The position numbers and the translations under genes were made by a program. Positions 31,155 to 40,137 of a DNA stretch of 40,161 bases are shown here, piece after piece. Numbering within the stretch: the stretch's first letter is position 1; each line of letters begins with the position of its first letter. The notes beneath the pieces are model-generated. The model was given only the letters and a program-made list of their open reading frames with translations, was not told where the DNA came from and searched no databases. This stretch comes from DSNY01 sp016861185 (lineage in GTDB: Bacteria > Pseudomonadota > Gammaproteobacteria > Burkholderiales > Burkholderiaceae_F), in assembly GCA_030263275.1 (NCBI GenBank), contig SZOR01000029.1, forward strand, positions 1 through 40,161, given 5' to 3'.

Positions 31155-32447
31155 CTACGCGAACGGCTGGCGCAGCACGATCGTCTGCTCGCGGTCCGGC
31201 CCGGTCGACACCAGATCGAGCGGCACGCCGGTCGCTTCGCTCAGACGCTCGAGGTACCGCCGCGCGTTGCGCGGCAGCGCGTTCCAATCGCGCACGCCGA
31301 AAGTCGACTCGCTCCAGCCCTCGAAGTCCTCGTACACGGGCTCGCACTGCGACACGGCGTCGGCACCGTAAGGAAGGATGTCGGTCGTCGACCCGCGATA
31401 GCGATAGCCGGTGCACAGCCGCACCGTCGGCAGCCCGTCGAGCACGTCGAGCTTGGTGATGCACAGCCCGGTCGTGCCGTTCAACTGCACCGAGCGGCGC
31501 AGCGCGGCGGCGTCGAACCAGCCGCAGCGGCGCGGTCGTCCGGTGACCGAACCGAACTCGTTACCCTTGTTGCGAAGGTGTTCGCCGGTCGCGTCGAGCA
31601 ACTCGGTCGGAAACGGCCCGGAGCCCACGCGCGTCGCGTACGCCTTCGTGATGCCCAGCACGTAGTCGAGCTTCTGCGGAGCCACGCCCGCGCCCGCCGC
31701 GGCCCCGCCCGCCACGGTGTTGCTCGACGTGACGAACGGGTAGGTGCCGTGGTCGACGTCGAGCAGCGCACCCTGAGCGCCCTCGAACAGGAACCGGCGG
31801 CCCTGCGCCATCTCGGCGTTCAGCCGGTACGACACGTCGGCGATCATCGGCTTGAGCCGTTCACCCAGCGCAAGCGCGGCGTCGATCACTTGCTGCGGAT
31901 CGACGCGCTCGGCGTCCAGATACCGGGTCAGTACGAAGTTGTGGAAGTCGAGCGCTTCGATCACGCGCTCGGCGAAACGCTGCGCGTCGAACAGGTCCTG
32001 CGCGCGCACGGCGCGCCGGCCGACCTTGTCCTCGTAGGCCGGACCGATGCCGCGGCCGGTCGTGCCGATCTTGCCGGCGCCCTTCTTCAGCTCGCGCGCC
32101 TTGTCGAGTGCGACGTGATAGTCGAGGATCAGCGGGCAGTTGCCGCTGACGACGAGCCGCGCCGCCGTGTCCACGCCGGCCGCCTGCAGCTCGTCGATCT
32201 CCGCCAGCAGCGCCTGCGGCGACAGCACGACGCCGTTGCCGATGTAGCACGCCACGTCGGGCCGCAGAATGCCCGACGGAATGAGCCGCAGGATCGTCTT
32301 GCGGCCGCTGATTACGAGCGTGTGCCCGGCGTTGTGCCCGCCCTGGAAGCGCACGACGCCGTCGGCCTGCTCGGTCAGCCAGTCGACGATCTTGCCCTTG
32401 CCTTCGTCGCCCCACTGGGTGCCGACGACGACTACGTTCTTCGCCAT
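31155..32447 (-). CDS. purA: Adenylosuccinate synthetase
   Basis: 430-residue GTP-dependent ligase joining IMP and aspartate, the first committed step to AMP. Motifs: GTQWGDEGKGKIVDWL at the N-terminus, GGHNAGHT, GTTGRGIGPAYEDK and a late STTDILPYGADAV region. Full normal length. It follows hisZ by 3 nt. Confidence 0.98.
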   Translation of the reverse strand: MAKNVVVVGTQWGDEGKGKIVDWLTEQADGVVRFQGGHNAGHTLVISGRKTILRLIPSGILRPDVACYIGNGVVLSPQALLAEIDELQAAGVDTAARLVVSGNCPLILDYHVALDKARELKKGAGKIGTTGRGIGPAYEDKVGRRAVRAQDLFDAQRFAERVIEALDFHNFVLTRYLDAERVDPQQVIDAALALGERLKPMIADVSYRLNAEMAQGRRFLFEGAQGALLDVDHGTYPFVTSSNTVAGGAAAGAGVAPQKLDYVLGITKAYATRVGSGPFPTELLDATGEHLRNKGNEFGSVTGRPRRCGWFDAAALRRSVQLNGTTGLCITKLDVLDGLPTVRLCTGYRYRGSTTDILPYGADAVSQCEPVYEDFEGWSESTFGVRDWNALPRNARRYLERLSEATGVPLDLVSTGPDREQTIVLRQPFA

Positions 32448-32450
32448 GTT

Positions 32451-33614
32451 CTACCTCGAAAGCTGGTCCGCGTCGCGTGCGACGACCGTCCAACGGCCGT
32501 CGACGCGCTTCAGTTCGCGGTCGAAATCGACCCCGTCGACGATCTCGTTCGCCGCGAGCCGGCGCACGACGATCTCGCCGCGTGCGCGCAGCGCGCGCAC
32601 CAGCGCCGCGAGCTCCGCGTCGTCGTCGCACGGAGCGAGGATCGCCGCGCGCGCGCCGTCATCCTGCCCGCGCGTCAAGTCGCGCAGGTCGATCGAAAAG
32701 CCCGTCGCCGGCCGCGCGCGGCCGAAGGCGCGCCCGATGTCGTCGTAGCGGCCGCCGCGCAGGATCGCGCCCGGCAGCGCGGGCGCGTAGGCCGCGAAGG
32801 TCACGCCCGTGTGATAGCGATAACCGTGCAGGTCCGCCAGATCGATGCTCAGCTCGTCGGCGGTCGTGCGGCGTGCGAGCTGCTCGAGGTCGTCGAGCGC
32901 GCGTCCGATCTCCGGCAGCGGCGGCAGCACGTTGCGCGCCCGTGTGATCACCTCACGGCCGCCGTGCAGGCGCGCAAGCGCGAGCAGGGCGTCGCCCGCC
33001 AGCGGATCGAGGCCGGCGACCGTATCGGCGAGCGCCGGCAGGTCCTTCGCGATCAACGCGGCGAGGATCTCGTCGGCGGCGGCCGCCGCCCCCGCGTCGG
33101 CGCCGAGGATTGCGCGCACGACGCCGGTGTGCCCGAGGTCGAGCCGCACGCGTTCGATCCCGGTACGGCGCAGCGATTCGACCGCGAGCTCGAGGATCTC
33201 CGCGTCGGCCGCAAGCCCCGGGTGGCCGTACAGCTCGGCGCCGATCTGGAAGGGCTCGCGCGTGGCGAGCGGATGCAGCGGCCGCGCGTGCAGCACGCTG
33301 CCCGCGTAGCACAGTCGCGCCACGCCGCGCCGGTTCAGGATGTGCGCGTCGATGCGCGCGACCTGCGGCGTCGTGTCGGCGCGCAATCCCATCATGCGGC
33401 CGCTCTGCTGGTCCACGAGCTTGAAGGTGCGCAGGTCGAGGTCCGCGCCGGCGCCGGTCAGCAGCGAATCGACGTATTCGGCAAGCGGCGGGATCACCAG
33501 CTCGTAGCCGTAGCTGCGGTACAGGTCGAGCAGCACGCGGCGCAGTTCTTCGAGCCGCCGCGCCTCGTGCGGCAGCACGTCGGAGATCCCCTCGGGAAGC
33601 AACCAGCGCGCCAT
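32451..33614 (-). CDS. hisZ: ATP phosphoribosyltransferase regulatory subunit HisZ
   Basis: 387 residues resembling the catalytic core of histidyl-tRNA synthetase (RWLLPEGISDVLPHEARR, GLRADTTPQVARI, GAELYGHPG, LPGAILRGGRYDDIG) but lacking the anticodon-binding domain and typical full-length HisRS ends. HisZ pairs with the short form of HisG to start histidine synthesis and mediates feedback. I chose ATG at 33614, which gives the family N-terminus; an upstream in-frame start would add 49 residues of low-complexity sequence. hisG is not in the window. Confidence 0.95.
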   Translation of the reverse strand: MARWLLPEGISDVLPHEARRLEELRRVLLDLYRSYGYELVIPPLAEYVDSLLTGAGADLDLRTFKLVDQQSGRMMGLRADTTPQVARIDAHILNRRGVARLCYAGSVLHARPLHPLATREPFQIGAELYGHPGLAADAEILELAVESLRRTGIERVRLDLGHTGVVRAILGADAGAAAAADEILAALIAKDLPALADTVAGLDPLAGDALLALARLHGGREVITRARNVLPPLPEIGRALDDLEQLARRTTADELSIDLADLHGYRYHTGVTFAAYAPALPGAILRGGRYDDIGRAFGRARPATGFSIDLRDLTRGQDDGARAAILAPCDDDAELAALVRALRARGEIVVRRLAANEIVDGVDFDRELKRVDGRWTVVARDADQLSR

Positions 33615-33652
33615 GCGAGCCCTGCGCGCCGCGCGGCGGCGCGCCCGTCCCT

Positions 33653-33838
33653 CTACGAAATGATCCAGAACAGACCGAGCCCGACGAGGATCGCGGCCAG
33701 GCCGATGAAGCGGATCTGTCCGTCGTTCAACTCGATCACGCGCCGGAACATGTCGCGCCACGCCGCCGGCGCCAGGAACGGCATCAGGCCTTCGAGCACC
33801 AGCATCAGCGCAAACGCCAGGCCGAGTGTCGTCAGCAT
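33653..33838 (-). CDS. DUF2065 family small membrane protein (YjeT-like)
   Basis: 61 residues with two membrane helices separated by a short basic loop: MLTTLGLAFALMLVLEGLMP, WRDMFRRVIELND and IRFIGLAAILVGLGLFWII. This is the DUF2065 pattern and its place after hflC is conserved. The start overlaps the hflC stop by one base. Function unknown; association with the HflKC complex is inferred from position. Confidence 0.9.
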   Translation of the reverse strand: MLTTLGLAFALMLVLEGLMPFLAPAAWRDMFRRVIELNDGQIRFIGLAAILVGLGLFWIIS

Positions 33839-34722
33839 CAGCGCTGGCTGCGTCCGGGCGCCGGATTCTTCATGTACTTGAAGAACTCCGACGACGGGTC
33901 GATCACGAGCAGATCGGAGCGGTTGCGGAAGCTGGCGCGGTAGGCCTCGAGGCTGCGATAGAAGTTGAAGAACTCGGGGTTCTGCCCGAACGCCTGCGCG
34001 TAGATCGCGGAGGCGCGCGCGTCGCCCTCGCCCTTGATCTTCTGTGCGTCGCGGTAGGCCTCGGCCAGCAGCACCTCGCGCTGGCGATCGGCGTCGGCGC
34101 GGATCTTCTCGCCTTCGGCCGCCCCGATCGAGCGCTGCTCGGTCGCCACGCGCTGCCGCTCCGAGGCCATGCGGCGGAAGACGTCGCTGTTGATCTCGGG
34201 CACGAAATCGACGCGCTTCAGCCGGACGTCGACGATCTCGACGCCGACCTCCTTGACGCGTTCCTGTACGGCCACGCGGATCTCCTCCATCGCGCGGTCG
34301 CGCTCGCGCGACGTGATGTCGTTGACGGTGCGCTTGTTGACCGCCTGGTTCATCGCGTCGCGCACCAGCGACGAGATCCGCTCCTGCGCGGCGCGTTCGC
34401 TGCCGGTGAAGCTGACCCAGTAGCGGCGCGGGTCGCTGATGCGCCACTTGACGAAGGAGTCGACCAGCAGGTTCTTCTTCTCCGAGGTCTGCACGCGGTC
34501 GCTCTGCGGCGTGTCGATCGTCAGGATGCGCTTGTCGACGTAAACGACGTTCTGGAACGGCGGCGGCAGCTTGAAGTGCAGTCCCGGTTCGGTGATCACT
34601 TCCTTGATCTGGCCGAGCGCGAAGACGATCGCGTACTGGCGCTGGTCGACGATGAAGGCGCTGGCGCGGAAGACGACGGCGGCGACGATGACCGCGACGA
34701 TGGTTCCGAGGATCTTGTTCAT
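33838..34722 (-). CDS. hflC: FtsH protease modulator HflC
   Basis: 294 residues: N-terminal membrane anchor (ILGTIVAVIVAAVVFRASAF), then a SPFH/band-7 domain (FALGQIKEVITEPGLHFKLPPPFQN, VDKRILTIDTPQSDRVQT, FVKWRISDPRRYW) and an Ala/Glu-rich helix (RADADRQREVLLAEAYRDAQKIKGEGDA). With HflK it forms a periplasmic cage around FtsH and modulates its proteolysis. It follows hflK by 16 nt. Confidence 0.96.
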   Translation of the reverse strand: MNKILGTIVAVIVAAVVFRASAFIVDQRQYAIVFALGQIKEVITEPGLHFKLPPPFQNVVYVDKRILTIDTPQSDRVQTSEKKNLLVDSFVKWRISDPRRYWVSFTGSERAAQERISSLVRDAMNQAVNKRTVNDITSRERDRAMEEIRVAVQERVKEVGVEIVDVRLKRVDFVPEINSDVFRRMASERQRVATEQRSIGAAEGEKIRADADRQREVLLAEAYRDAQKIKGEGDARASAIYAQAFGQNPEFFNFYRSLEAYRASFRNRSDLLVIDPSSEFFKYMKNPAPGRSQR

Positions 34723-34738
34723 GGCGTCCTCTGCGCGC

Positions 34739-36013
34739 TCAACGCGTCTCGCGTTCGCGGCTGCGCGCGCCGTCGCGCGCGCGCGCGTCGCTGGGCGCCG
34801 GCTCGGGCGCCACCGGCGTTGGCGGCGCCGGAATCACGCGCGCGCCCTGGCCGGCCTCGGCGATCGCCTGCTGCATCAGCTTGTCGAACGGCAGGAACAG
34901 CACGTTGTTGCCGCCGCGGGCGTCGACCATCACCTTGGTCGAGTTCGTGAAGATCTGCTGCATCGCCTCGAGGTACATCCGGTCGCGCGTGACCGCGGGC
35001 GCCTTGTTGTATTCGGCGAGGATCTGGCGGAAGCGAACCGCGTCGCCCTGCGCGGTTTCCACGACACGCGTGCGGTAGCCCTCGGCCTCCTGCAGCAGGC
35101 GCGAAGCGGTGCCGCGCGCCTTCGGCACGACGTCGTTGGCGTAGGCCTGCCCTTCGTTGATCAGACGCTCACGGTCCTGGCCGGCCTTGACCGCGTCGTC
35201 GAACGCCGCCTGCACCTGCTCGGGCGGCTGCGCGTTCTGGATCGCGACTTCGAGCACGAGGATGCCGGTGCCGTAGCGATCGAGCATCGCCTGCATGCGC
35301 TGCCGCGTCGAGTCGGCGATCTCCTGGCGCGACTCGAAAAGCACGGCGTCCATCAGGCGCCGCCCGACGACCTCGCGCATCGCGGACTCGGCGACCTGCG
35401 TCACAGTTTCGCTCGCGCTGCCGCCGGTGAAGCGGTGGTTGAAGACGAAGTCGCGCGCGCCGTTCACGTCTTCTCTGATGCGGTACTGGACCGTGAAGTG
35501 CATGTCGACGATGTTCTCGTCGTCGGTCAGCATCAGGGCTTCCTTCAGGCGGTCGCCGCGTCCGCGCGCGCCGATCTCGAGCGTGCGCACCGACAACACG
35601 TCGACGACTTCGTGCGACTGGATCGGCCAGGGCATGCGCCAGCGGAAGCCCGGCGGCGTCGTGGCGTCGTACTTGCCGAAGGTCGTGACCACGCCGACCT
35701 GACCTTCCTGCACGATGTAGAAGCCGCTGCCCATCCAGATCACGACCGCAGCCGCGAGGATCGCGAGCACCCCGAGGCCGGCGCCCTTGGCGTCGGGCCG
35801 AAACGACCCCATGCCGCCGCCACCGCCGGTGCCGCGCCCGCCGCCGCGTCGACCGAACAAGCCGTTCAACCGCCGGTTGAAGTCGCGCCAGAGTTCGTCG
35901 AGGTCGGGCGGCCCGTCCTGCCCGCCCGGACGCTGCGGCCTGCGCTCGTCGTCCTTGCCATCGCCGGAACCGGAACCGCCGCCGCGACCCCACTGCGGGT
36001 CGTTCAGCGACAT
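34739..36013 (-). CDS. hflK: FtsH protease modulator HflK
   Basis: 424 residues starting MSLNDPQWGRGGG with a Gly-rich cytoplasmic tail, one transmembrane helix (about residues 75-100, LGVLAILAAAVVIWMGSGFY), an SPFH domain (EGQVGVVTTFGKYDATTPPG) and a long helix (QDRERLINEGQAYANDVVPKARG). Partner of HflC in the FtsH-HflKC complex. I preferred the start at 36013, the typical MSLNDPQWG, over one 8 codons upstream. Confidence 0.96.
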   Translation of the reverse strand: MSLNDPQWGRGGGSGSGDGKDDERRPQRPGGQDGPPDLDELWRDFNRRLNGLFGRRGGGRGTGGGGGMGSFRPDAKGAGLGVLAILAAAVVIWMGSGFYIVQEGQVGVVTTFGKYDATTPPGFRWRMPWPIQSHEVVDVLSVRTLEIGARGRGDRLKEALMLTDDENIVDMHFTVQYRIREDVNGARDFVFNHRFTGGSASETVTQVAESAMREVVGRRLMDAVLFESRQEIADSTRQRMQAMLDRYGTGILVLEVAIQNAQPPEQVQAAFDDAVKAGQDRERLINEGQAYANDVVPKARGTASRLLQEAEGYRTRVVETAQGDAVRFRQILAEYNKAPAVTRDRMYLEAMQQIFTNSTKVMVDARGGNNVLFLPFDKLMQQAIAEAGQGARVIPAPPTPVAPEPAPSDARARDGARSRERETR

Positions 36014-36079
36014 TGCGAGACCAAACAGGGAAACCATGAACGCTTGCCGAGGAAGAACGCGCGGTCCAGCCGCGCCGGA

Positions 36080-37258
36080 TTAGGCAGGAGCACCGAACGA
36101 CGCCGGGGACTCGATCTCTGAAAGCGCGGCGGCTGCAGCGCGGGTCTGGCGCGCACGTTCGGCGATCGCCTCGCGCAGCAGGTCCAGTCCCTGCCCCGAC
36201 ATCGCACTGACGAAAACGGCGTGGATGCTACCACAGGGGTCCCTCTCGACCGACGGCGCGCGGTCGATGCGATCGATCTTGTTGTAGACGACGAGCCGCG
36301 GCACCTGCGCCGCACCGATTTCCTCGAGCACGCGCTCGACCTCGGCCATCTGCGCGGCCCGCGCGGGGGTGGAGACGTCCACCACGTGCAGCAGCAGATC
36401 GGCTTCGACCGACTCCTCGAGCGTCGACTTGAAGGCCTCGACGAGCTGGTGCGGCAGCCCGCGGATGAAGCCGACCGTGTCCGACAGCACGACGCCCACG
36501 TCGTCGGCCACGTGGCAGCGCCGCGAGGTCGTGTCGAGCGTCGCGAAAAGCTGGTCGGCGGCGAAGGCGCCGGCGCGCGTAAGCGCGTTGAACAGCGTCG
36601 ACTTGCCGGCGTTGGTGTAGCCGACCAGCGAAACGGAGAACACGTCGCGCCGCGCGCGCGCGCGCCGCTGCGTGCGGCGTTGCTTGTGCAGCGTCTTCAG
36701 GCGCTCGCGCAGCAGCTTGACGCGGGAGGCGATCATGCGGCGGTCCAGTTCGATCTGCTTTTCGCCCGGGCCGCCGGTCTTGCCGAGGCCGCCGCGCTGC
36801 CGCTCCAGGTGCGTCCAGCCGCGCACCAGCCGCGTCGAGAGATGTTCGAGCTGGGCGAGTTCGACCTGCAGCTTGCCCTCGCGGCTCTTCGCACGCTGCG
36901 CGAAGATGTCGAGGATGAGCGCCGTGCGGTCCAGCACCGGAACCTCGAGCTCGCGTTCGAGGTTGCGCTGCTGCGCCGGCGACAGCGCGACGTCGAACAG
37001 CGCCACGCCCGCGTCGGCCATCCTGAGCTGCGCCGCGAGTTCCTCGACCTTGCCGCCGCCGAGGTAGTGCGCGGGATCGGGGCGTTCGCGGCGCGCGCTG
37101 AAGCTGCCGCGGATCTCGTAGCCGGCCGAGCGCGCAAGTTCGATCATTTCGTCGAGCGCGTCCTGCGCCGCGTGCGCGGCAGCGCCGCGCCCGAGCGTCA
37201 CGCTGACGACGAGCGCGCGCGAACTGCGGTTCACGCGTCCGGAATCGACCTGGAACAC
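36080..37258 (-). CDS. hflX: Ribosome-associated GTPase HflX
   Basis: 392 residues with the HflX N-terminal domain (DPAHYLGGGKVEELA, SPAQQRNLERELEVPVLDRT), the signature RGGLGKTGGPGEKQIELDRR, and a G domain with GYTNAGKSTLFNALT, DTVGFIRGLPHQLVEAF and NKIDR. It splits stalled or hibernating ribosomes and recycles them after stress. The start is a GTG at 37258, 2 nt after the hfq stop; GGAGG lies 13 nt upstream, slightly long, so GTG at 37234 is a possible alternative. hfq-hflX-hflK-hflC is the conserved order. Confidence 0.94.
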   Translation of the reverse strand: MFQVDSGRVNRSSRALVVSVTLGRGAAAHAAQDALDEMIELARSAGYEIRGSFSARRERPDPAHYLGGGKVEELAAQLRMADAGVALFDVALSPAQQRNLERELEVPVLDRTALILDIFAQRAKSREGKLQVELAQLEHLSTRLVRGWTHLERQRGGLGKTGGPGEKQIELDRRMIASRVKLLRERLKTLHKQRRTQRRARARRDVFSVSLVGYTNAGKSTLFNALTRAGAFAADQLFATLDTTSRRCHVADDVGVVLSDTVGFIRGLPHQLVEAFKSTLEESVEADLLLHVVDVSTPARAAQMAEVERVLEEIGAAQVPRLVVYNKIDRIDRAPSVERDPCGSIHAVFVSAMSGQGLDLLREAIAERARQTRAAAAALSEIESPASFGAPA

Positions 37259-37260
37259 GC

Positions 37261-37497
37261 TCAGGTCGAAGCCTCCGTCGTGCTGAGGTTGACCGGCCGC
37301 GCCGGCACCACGGTGGAGATCGCGTGCTTGTAGACCATCTGCGTCACCGTGTTCCTCAGCAGGACCACGTACTGGTCGAACGACTCGATCTGGCCCTGCA
37401 GCTTGATACCGTTGACCAGGTAGATCGACACCGGAACATGCTCCTTGCGCAGCGCGTTCAGGAAGGGGTCTTGTAGAAGTTGCCCTTTGTTGCTCAT
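37261..37497 (-). CDS. hfq: RNA chaperone Hfq
   Basis: 78-residue Sm-like protein: MSNKGQLLQDPFLNALRKEH, then VNGIKLQGQIESFDQYVVLL (Sm1) and YKHAISTVVPAR (Sm2). Key RNA contacts such as Gln8 and the YKHA motif are present, so sRNA binding is expected. The C-terminal tail is short. GGAG lies 5 nt before the ATG. Confidence 0.98.
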   Translation of the reverse strand: MSNKGQLLQDPFLNALRKEHVPVSIYLVNGIKLQGQIESFDQYVVLLRNTVTQMVYKHAISTVVPARPVNLSTTEAST

Positions 37498-37565
37498 GTT
37501 GGCTCCGATCGTTGGACGAACGCCGCGTCAAGCTGGGCGGCCCGGCGGCCGCGCGCGATGATGCT

Positions 37566-37593
37566 TAGATAGGCGCCCGGCACCGAAATTCAA
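37566..37593 (-). promoter_or_regulatory. Weak candidate hfq promoter
   Basis: TTGAAT (37593-37588) and TATCTA (37571-37566) are 16 nt apart on the minus strand, in the only AT-rich part of the 136-nt der-hfq gap. The -10 matches consensus poorly. Confidence 0.3.
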
Positions 37594-37633
37594 TGTAAAG
37601 GAAAAGCCCTGCCTTTGCCACCGCACGCCCGCG

Positions 37634-38959
37634 CTAGCCCGCATAGGGGTTTGTTCCGGTCCGGAACTCGATGCGCAGCGGCGTGCCTTCGAGCTTGAAC
37701 TGCTCGCGGAAATAGCCTTCGAGGTAGCGCCGGTAGCTGTCGTGTACGTGGCCGAGCGCGTTGCCGTGGATCACGATCACAGGCGGGTTCTGCCCGCCCT
37801 GGTGCGCGTAGCGCAGCTTGGGGCGCGAACGGCCTGCGCGCGGCGGCGGCTGCCGCTCGACCGCCGCGTGCAGCGCGCGCGTCAGCCGCGGCGTGGGCAG
37901 CTTGGCGAAGGCGGCGCGGTGCGCGCCCGCGACCGAGCGCATCAGCGCGGCGAGTCCCGTGCCTCTTTTGGCTGAGATGAAGTGCAGCCGCGCCCAGCTC
38001 AGGAAGTGCAGCTTGCGGTCAAGTTCGCGCTTGATCAGCGTGCGGTGGTATTCGTCGAGCCCGTCCCATTTGTTGACCGCGACGACCAGCGCGCGCCCGG
38101 CTTCGAGGATGAAGCCCGCGATGTGCGCGTCCTGCTCGGCGATCTCCAGCGCGCCGTCGAGCAGCAGCACCGCGACGTTGCAGCGCTCGATCGCCTGCAG
38201 CGTCTTGACGACCGAGAACTTCTCGATCGTCTCGAACACCTTGCCCTTGCGGCGCAGCCCGGCCGTGTCGATCAGCGTGTAGCGCTCGGCGCCGTAGTCG
38301 AACTCGACTTCGATCGCGTCGCGCGTGGTGCCTGGCTGGTCGAACGCAATCATGCGTTCCTCGCCGAGCAGCGCGTTGACCAGCGTCGACTTGCCGACGT
38401 TCGGTCGGCCGACGATCGCCACCCGGATCCGCCCGCCCTCGCCCGGCGCTTCGACCAGTTCGGGCAACGCCTCGAATCCCGCCAGCACGATCTCCATCAG
38501 GTGAGCGACGCCGTCGCCGTGCGCCGCGGAGATCGGATGCGGCTCGCCGAGCCCCAGTTCGTGGAACTCCGCGGTCGCTTCCGGCGGCAGGCCTTCGGCC
38601 TTGTTAACCGCGAGCACGACGCGCCGGCCCGCCACGCGCAGCCGCTCGGCGATGCGCCGGTCCTGCGCGGTCAGTCCGTCGCGCGCGTCGAGCACGAGAA
38701 CGACCACATCGCTTTCGGCGATCGCGGCTTCGGCCTGCCCGGCCATCTCCTTGACGATGCCTTCGTGTGCGACCGGCTCGAAACCGCCGGTGTCGATGGC
38801 GATGTACGGCACCGGACCGACGCGCCCGGCGCCGTAATGGCGGTCGCGCGTCAACCCCGGAAAGTCCGCCACCAGCGCCGCGCGCGAGCGCGTCAGCCGG
38901 TTGAACAGCGTCGACTTGCCGACGTTGGGCCGCCCGACGATCGCCACGACGGGTTTCAT
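37634..38959 (-). CDS. der: Ribosome-assembly GTPase Der (EngA)
   Basis: 441 residues with two tandem G domains, each with its own P loop: GRPNVGKSTLFN near residue 8 and GRPNVGKSTLVN in the middle, each with DTGGF/DTAGLR switch II and NKxD motifs. The KH-like C-terminal domain (NPPVIVIHGNALGHVHDSYRRY) is present. Der acts in 50S subunit maturation and is essential in many bacteria. The ATG at 38959 is 16 nt after bamB. Confidence 0.97.
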   Translation of the reverse strand: MKPVVAIVGRPNVGKSTLFNRLTRSRAALVADFPGLTRDRHYGAGRVGPVPYIAIDTGGFEPVAHEGIVKEMAGQAEAAIAESDVVVLVLDARDGLTAQDRRIAERLRVAGRRVVLAVNKAEGLPPEATAEFHELGLGEPHPISAAHGDGVAHLMEIVLAGFEALPELVEAPGEGGRIRVAIVGRPNVGKSTLVNALLGEERMIAFDQPGTTRDAIEVEFDYGAERYTLIDTAGLRRKGKVFETIEKFSVVKTLQAIERCNVAVLLLDGALEIAEQDAHIAGFILEAGRALVVAVNKWDGLDEYHRTLIKRELDRKLHFLSWARLHFISAKRGTGLAALMRSVAGAHRAAFAKLPTPRLTRALHAAVERQPPPRAGRSRPKLRYAHQGGQNPPVIVIHGNALGHVHDSYRRYLEGYFREQFKLEGTPLRIEFRTGTNPYAG

Positions 38960-38975
38960 GCTTGCGCCGTCGGCC

Positions 38976-40130
38976 CTAGTGCGCGGCCGCCAGCAGCGCG
39001 ACCGTGCCGTCCTGCGTCTGCACGACGAGCCCGTCGGCCCAGCGCTGCGGTCGCGCGACGATCGCGCCGGAGTCGACGCGCACGCGCCCGGCGAACGCAC
39101 CGTCGGCCGCCGACAGCAGGTGCACGTATCCGCCGAGGTCGCCGACCGCAACGGCGCGACCGAACTCGGCCGGCGTGGTCAGCGCGCGGTTGGCGAGCCT
39201 GTCGTTCTTCCACACGCTCGCGCCGGCGTCGCGGGTGAACGCCAGTACGTTCGCGCGCGCGTCGACCGCGTAGACCTGCGACTCGCCGATGCCCACGCCG
39301 GCGCCTGCGGAAAGCTCCCGCGCCCAGCGCAGGTTGCCGTTGACCGCGTCGGCGCAGACGATGCGCCCCTGGAAACTCGCGGCGCACAGATCGCGGCCCG
39401 CGACCGCCACCGCGCCGACGACGTCGGCGAGCCGCTCGACCTCGGTCGTGCCCTTCGGCTCCGACACCGCCACTTCCCAGCGCGCCGCGCCGTTGGCGAG
39501 CGCCACGCCGACCAGTCGTCCGCCGGGGAAACCGACGACGACGTTGTCGCCGGCGAACGCCATTTCGGTGCCGACCCGCAGCGAAAGCGGCGGTTGCTGC
39601 CGCTGGTAGGTCCAGCGCCGCTTGCCGCTCTCGGCTTCGAAGGCGGTGACGCGATGATCGGTCGAGCGAACGACCACCACGCCGCGCCCGACCAGCGGGG
39701 GCGCGGTCACGTCGCTCGAAACCTGGGCGCGCCAACGCAGCTTGCCTTCGACGTCGTAGGCCAGCACTTCGCCGCGCGGCGTGGCCACCGCCACCATCAG
39801 CCCGTCGGAGCCCACGCCGGCCGAGATCGGCGCTTCGGCGTCGACGCGCCAGACCACGCGGCCCGTTTCCGGCGCGATCCGCACCAGCGTGCCGTCGGCG
39901 GCCGCCGCGTAGACCGCGTTCTCGACCACGGCGGGCTGCAGCGGCGCCCCGCGCGCCGCACCGATCGACACCGACCAGCGGGTGCGCAGTTCGACCGCGG
40001 GCTTGATCTCGGTGAGTTCGGCCGGTTTGAGCGAGGGGTCCTTGCTCGACGCGCAGGCGCCGAGCAGCGCTGCGCCGAACACCGTGCAGGCGAGCGCGCG
40101 CAGCGGCGGCGCGGAATGCGCTGACTTCAT
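38976..40130 (-). CDS. bamB: Outer membrane assembly lipoprotein BamB
   Basis: 384 residues. The N-terminal signal ends in the lipobox LLGAC with lipidation Cys26. The rest is an eight-bladed beta-propeller of PQQ-like repeats (for example GTLVRIAPETGRVVWRVDAE, GEVLAYDVEGKLRWRAQVSS). BamB binds BamA and helps outer-membrane protein insertion. bamB-der is the usual order, normally after hisS and a YfgM-type gene. Confidence 0.96.
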   Translation of the reverse strand: MKSAHSAPPLRALACTVFGAALLGACASSKDPSLKPAELTEIKPAVELRTRWSVSIGAARGAPLQPAVVENAVYAAAADGTLVRIAPETGRVVWRVDAEAPISAGVGSDGLMVAVATPRGEVLAYDVEGKLRWRAQVSSDVTAPPLVGRGVVVVRSTDHRVTAFEAESGKRRWTYQRQQPPLSLRVGTEMAFAGDNVVVGFPGGRLVGVALANGAARWEVAVSEPKGTTEVERLADVVGAVAVAGRDLCAASFQGRIVCADAVNGNLRWARELSAGAGVGIGESQVYAVDARANVLAFTRDAGASVWKNDRLANRALTTPAEFGRAVAVGDLGGYVHLLSAADGAFAGRVRVDSGAIVARPQRWADGLVVQTQDGTVALLAAAH

Positions 40131-40137
40131 GGGCGCC

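Noticed and set aside
31578..33881. A 767-codon plus-strand frame opposite purA and hisZ
   Set aside because: Antisense shadow of two well-conserved genes, with biased composition and no recognisable domain.
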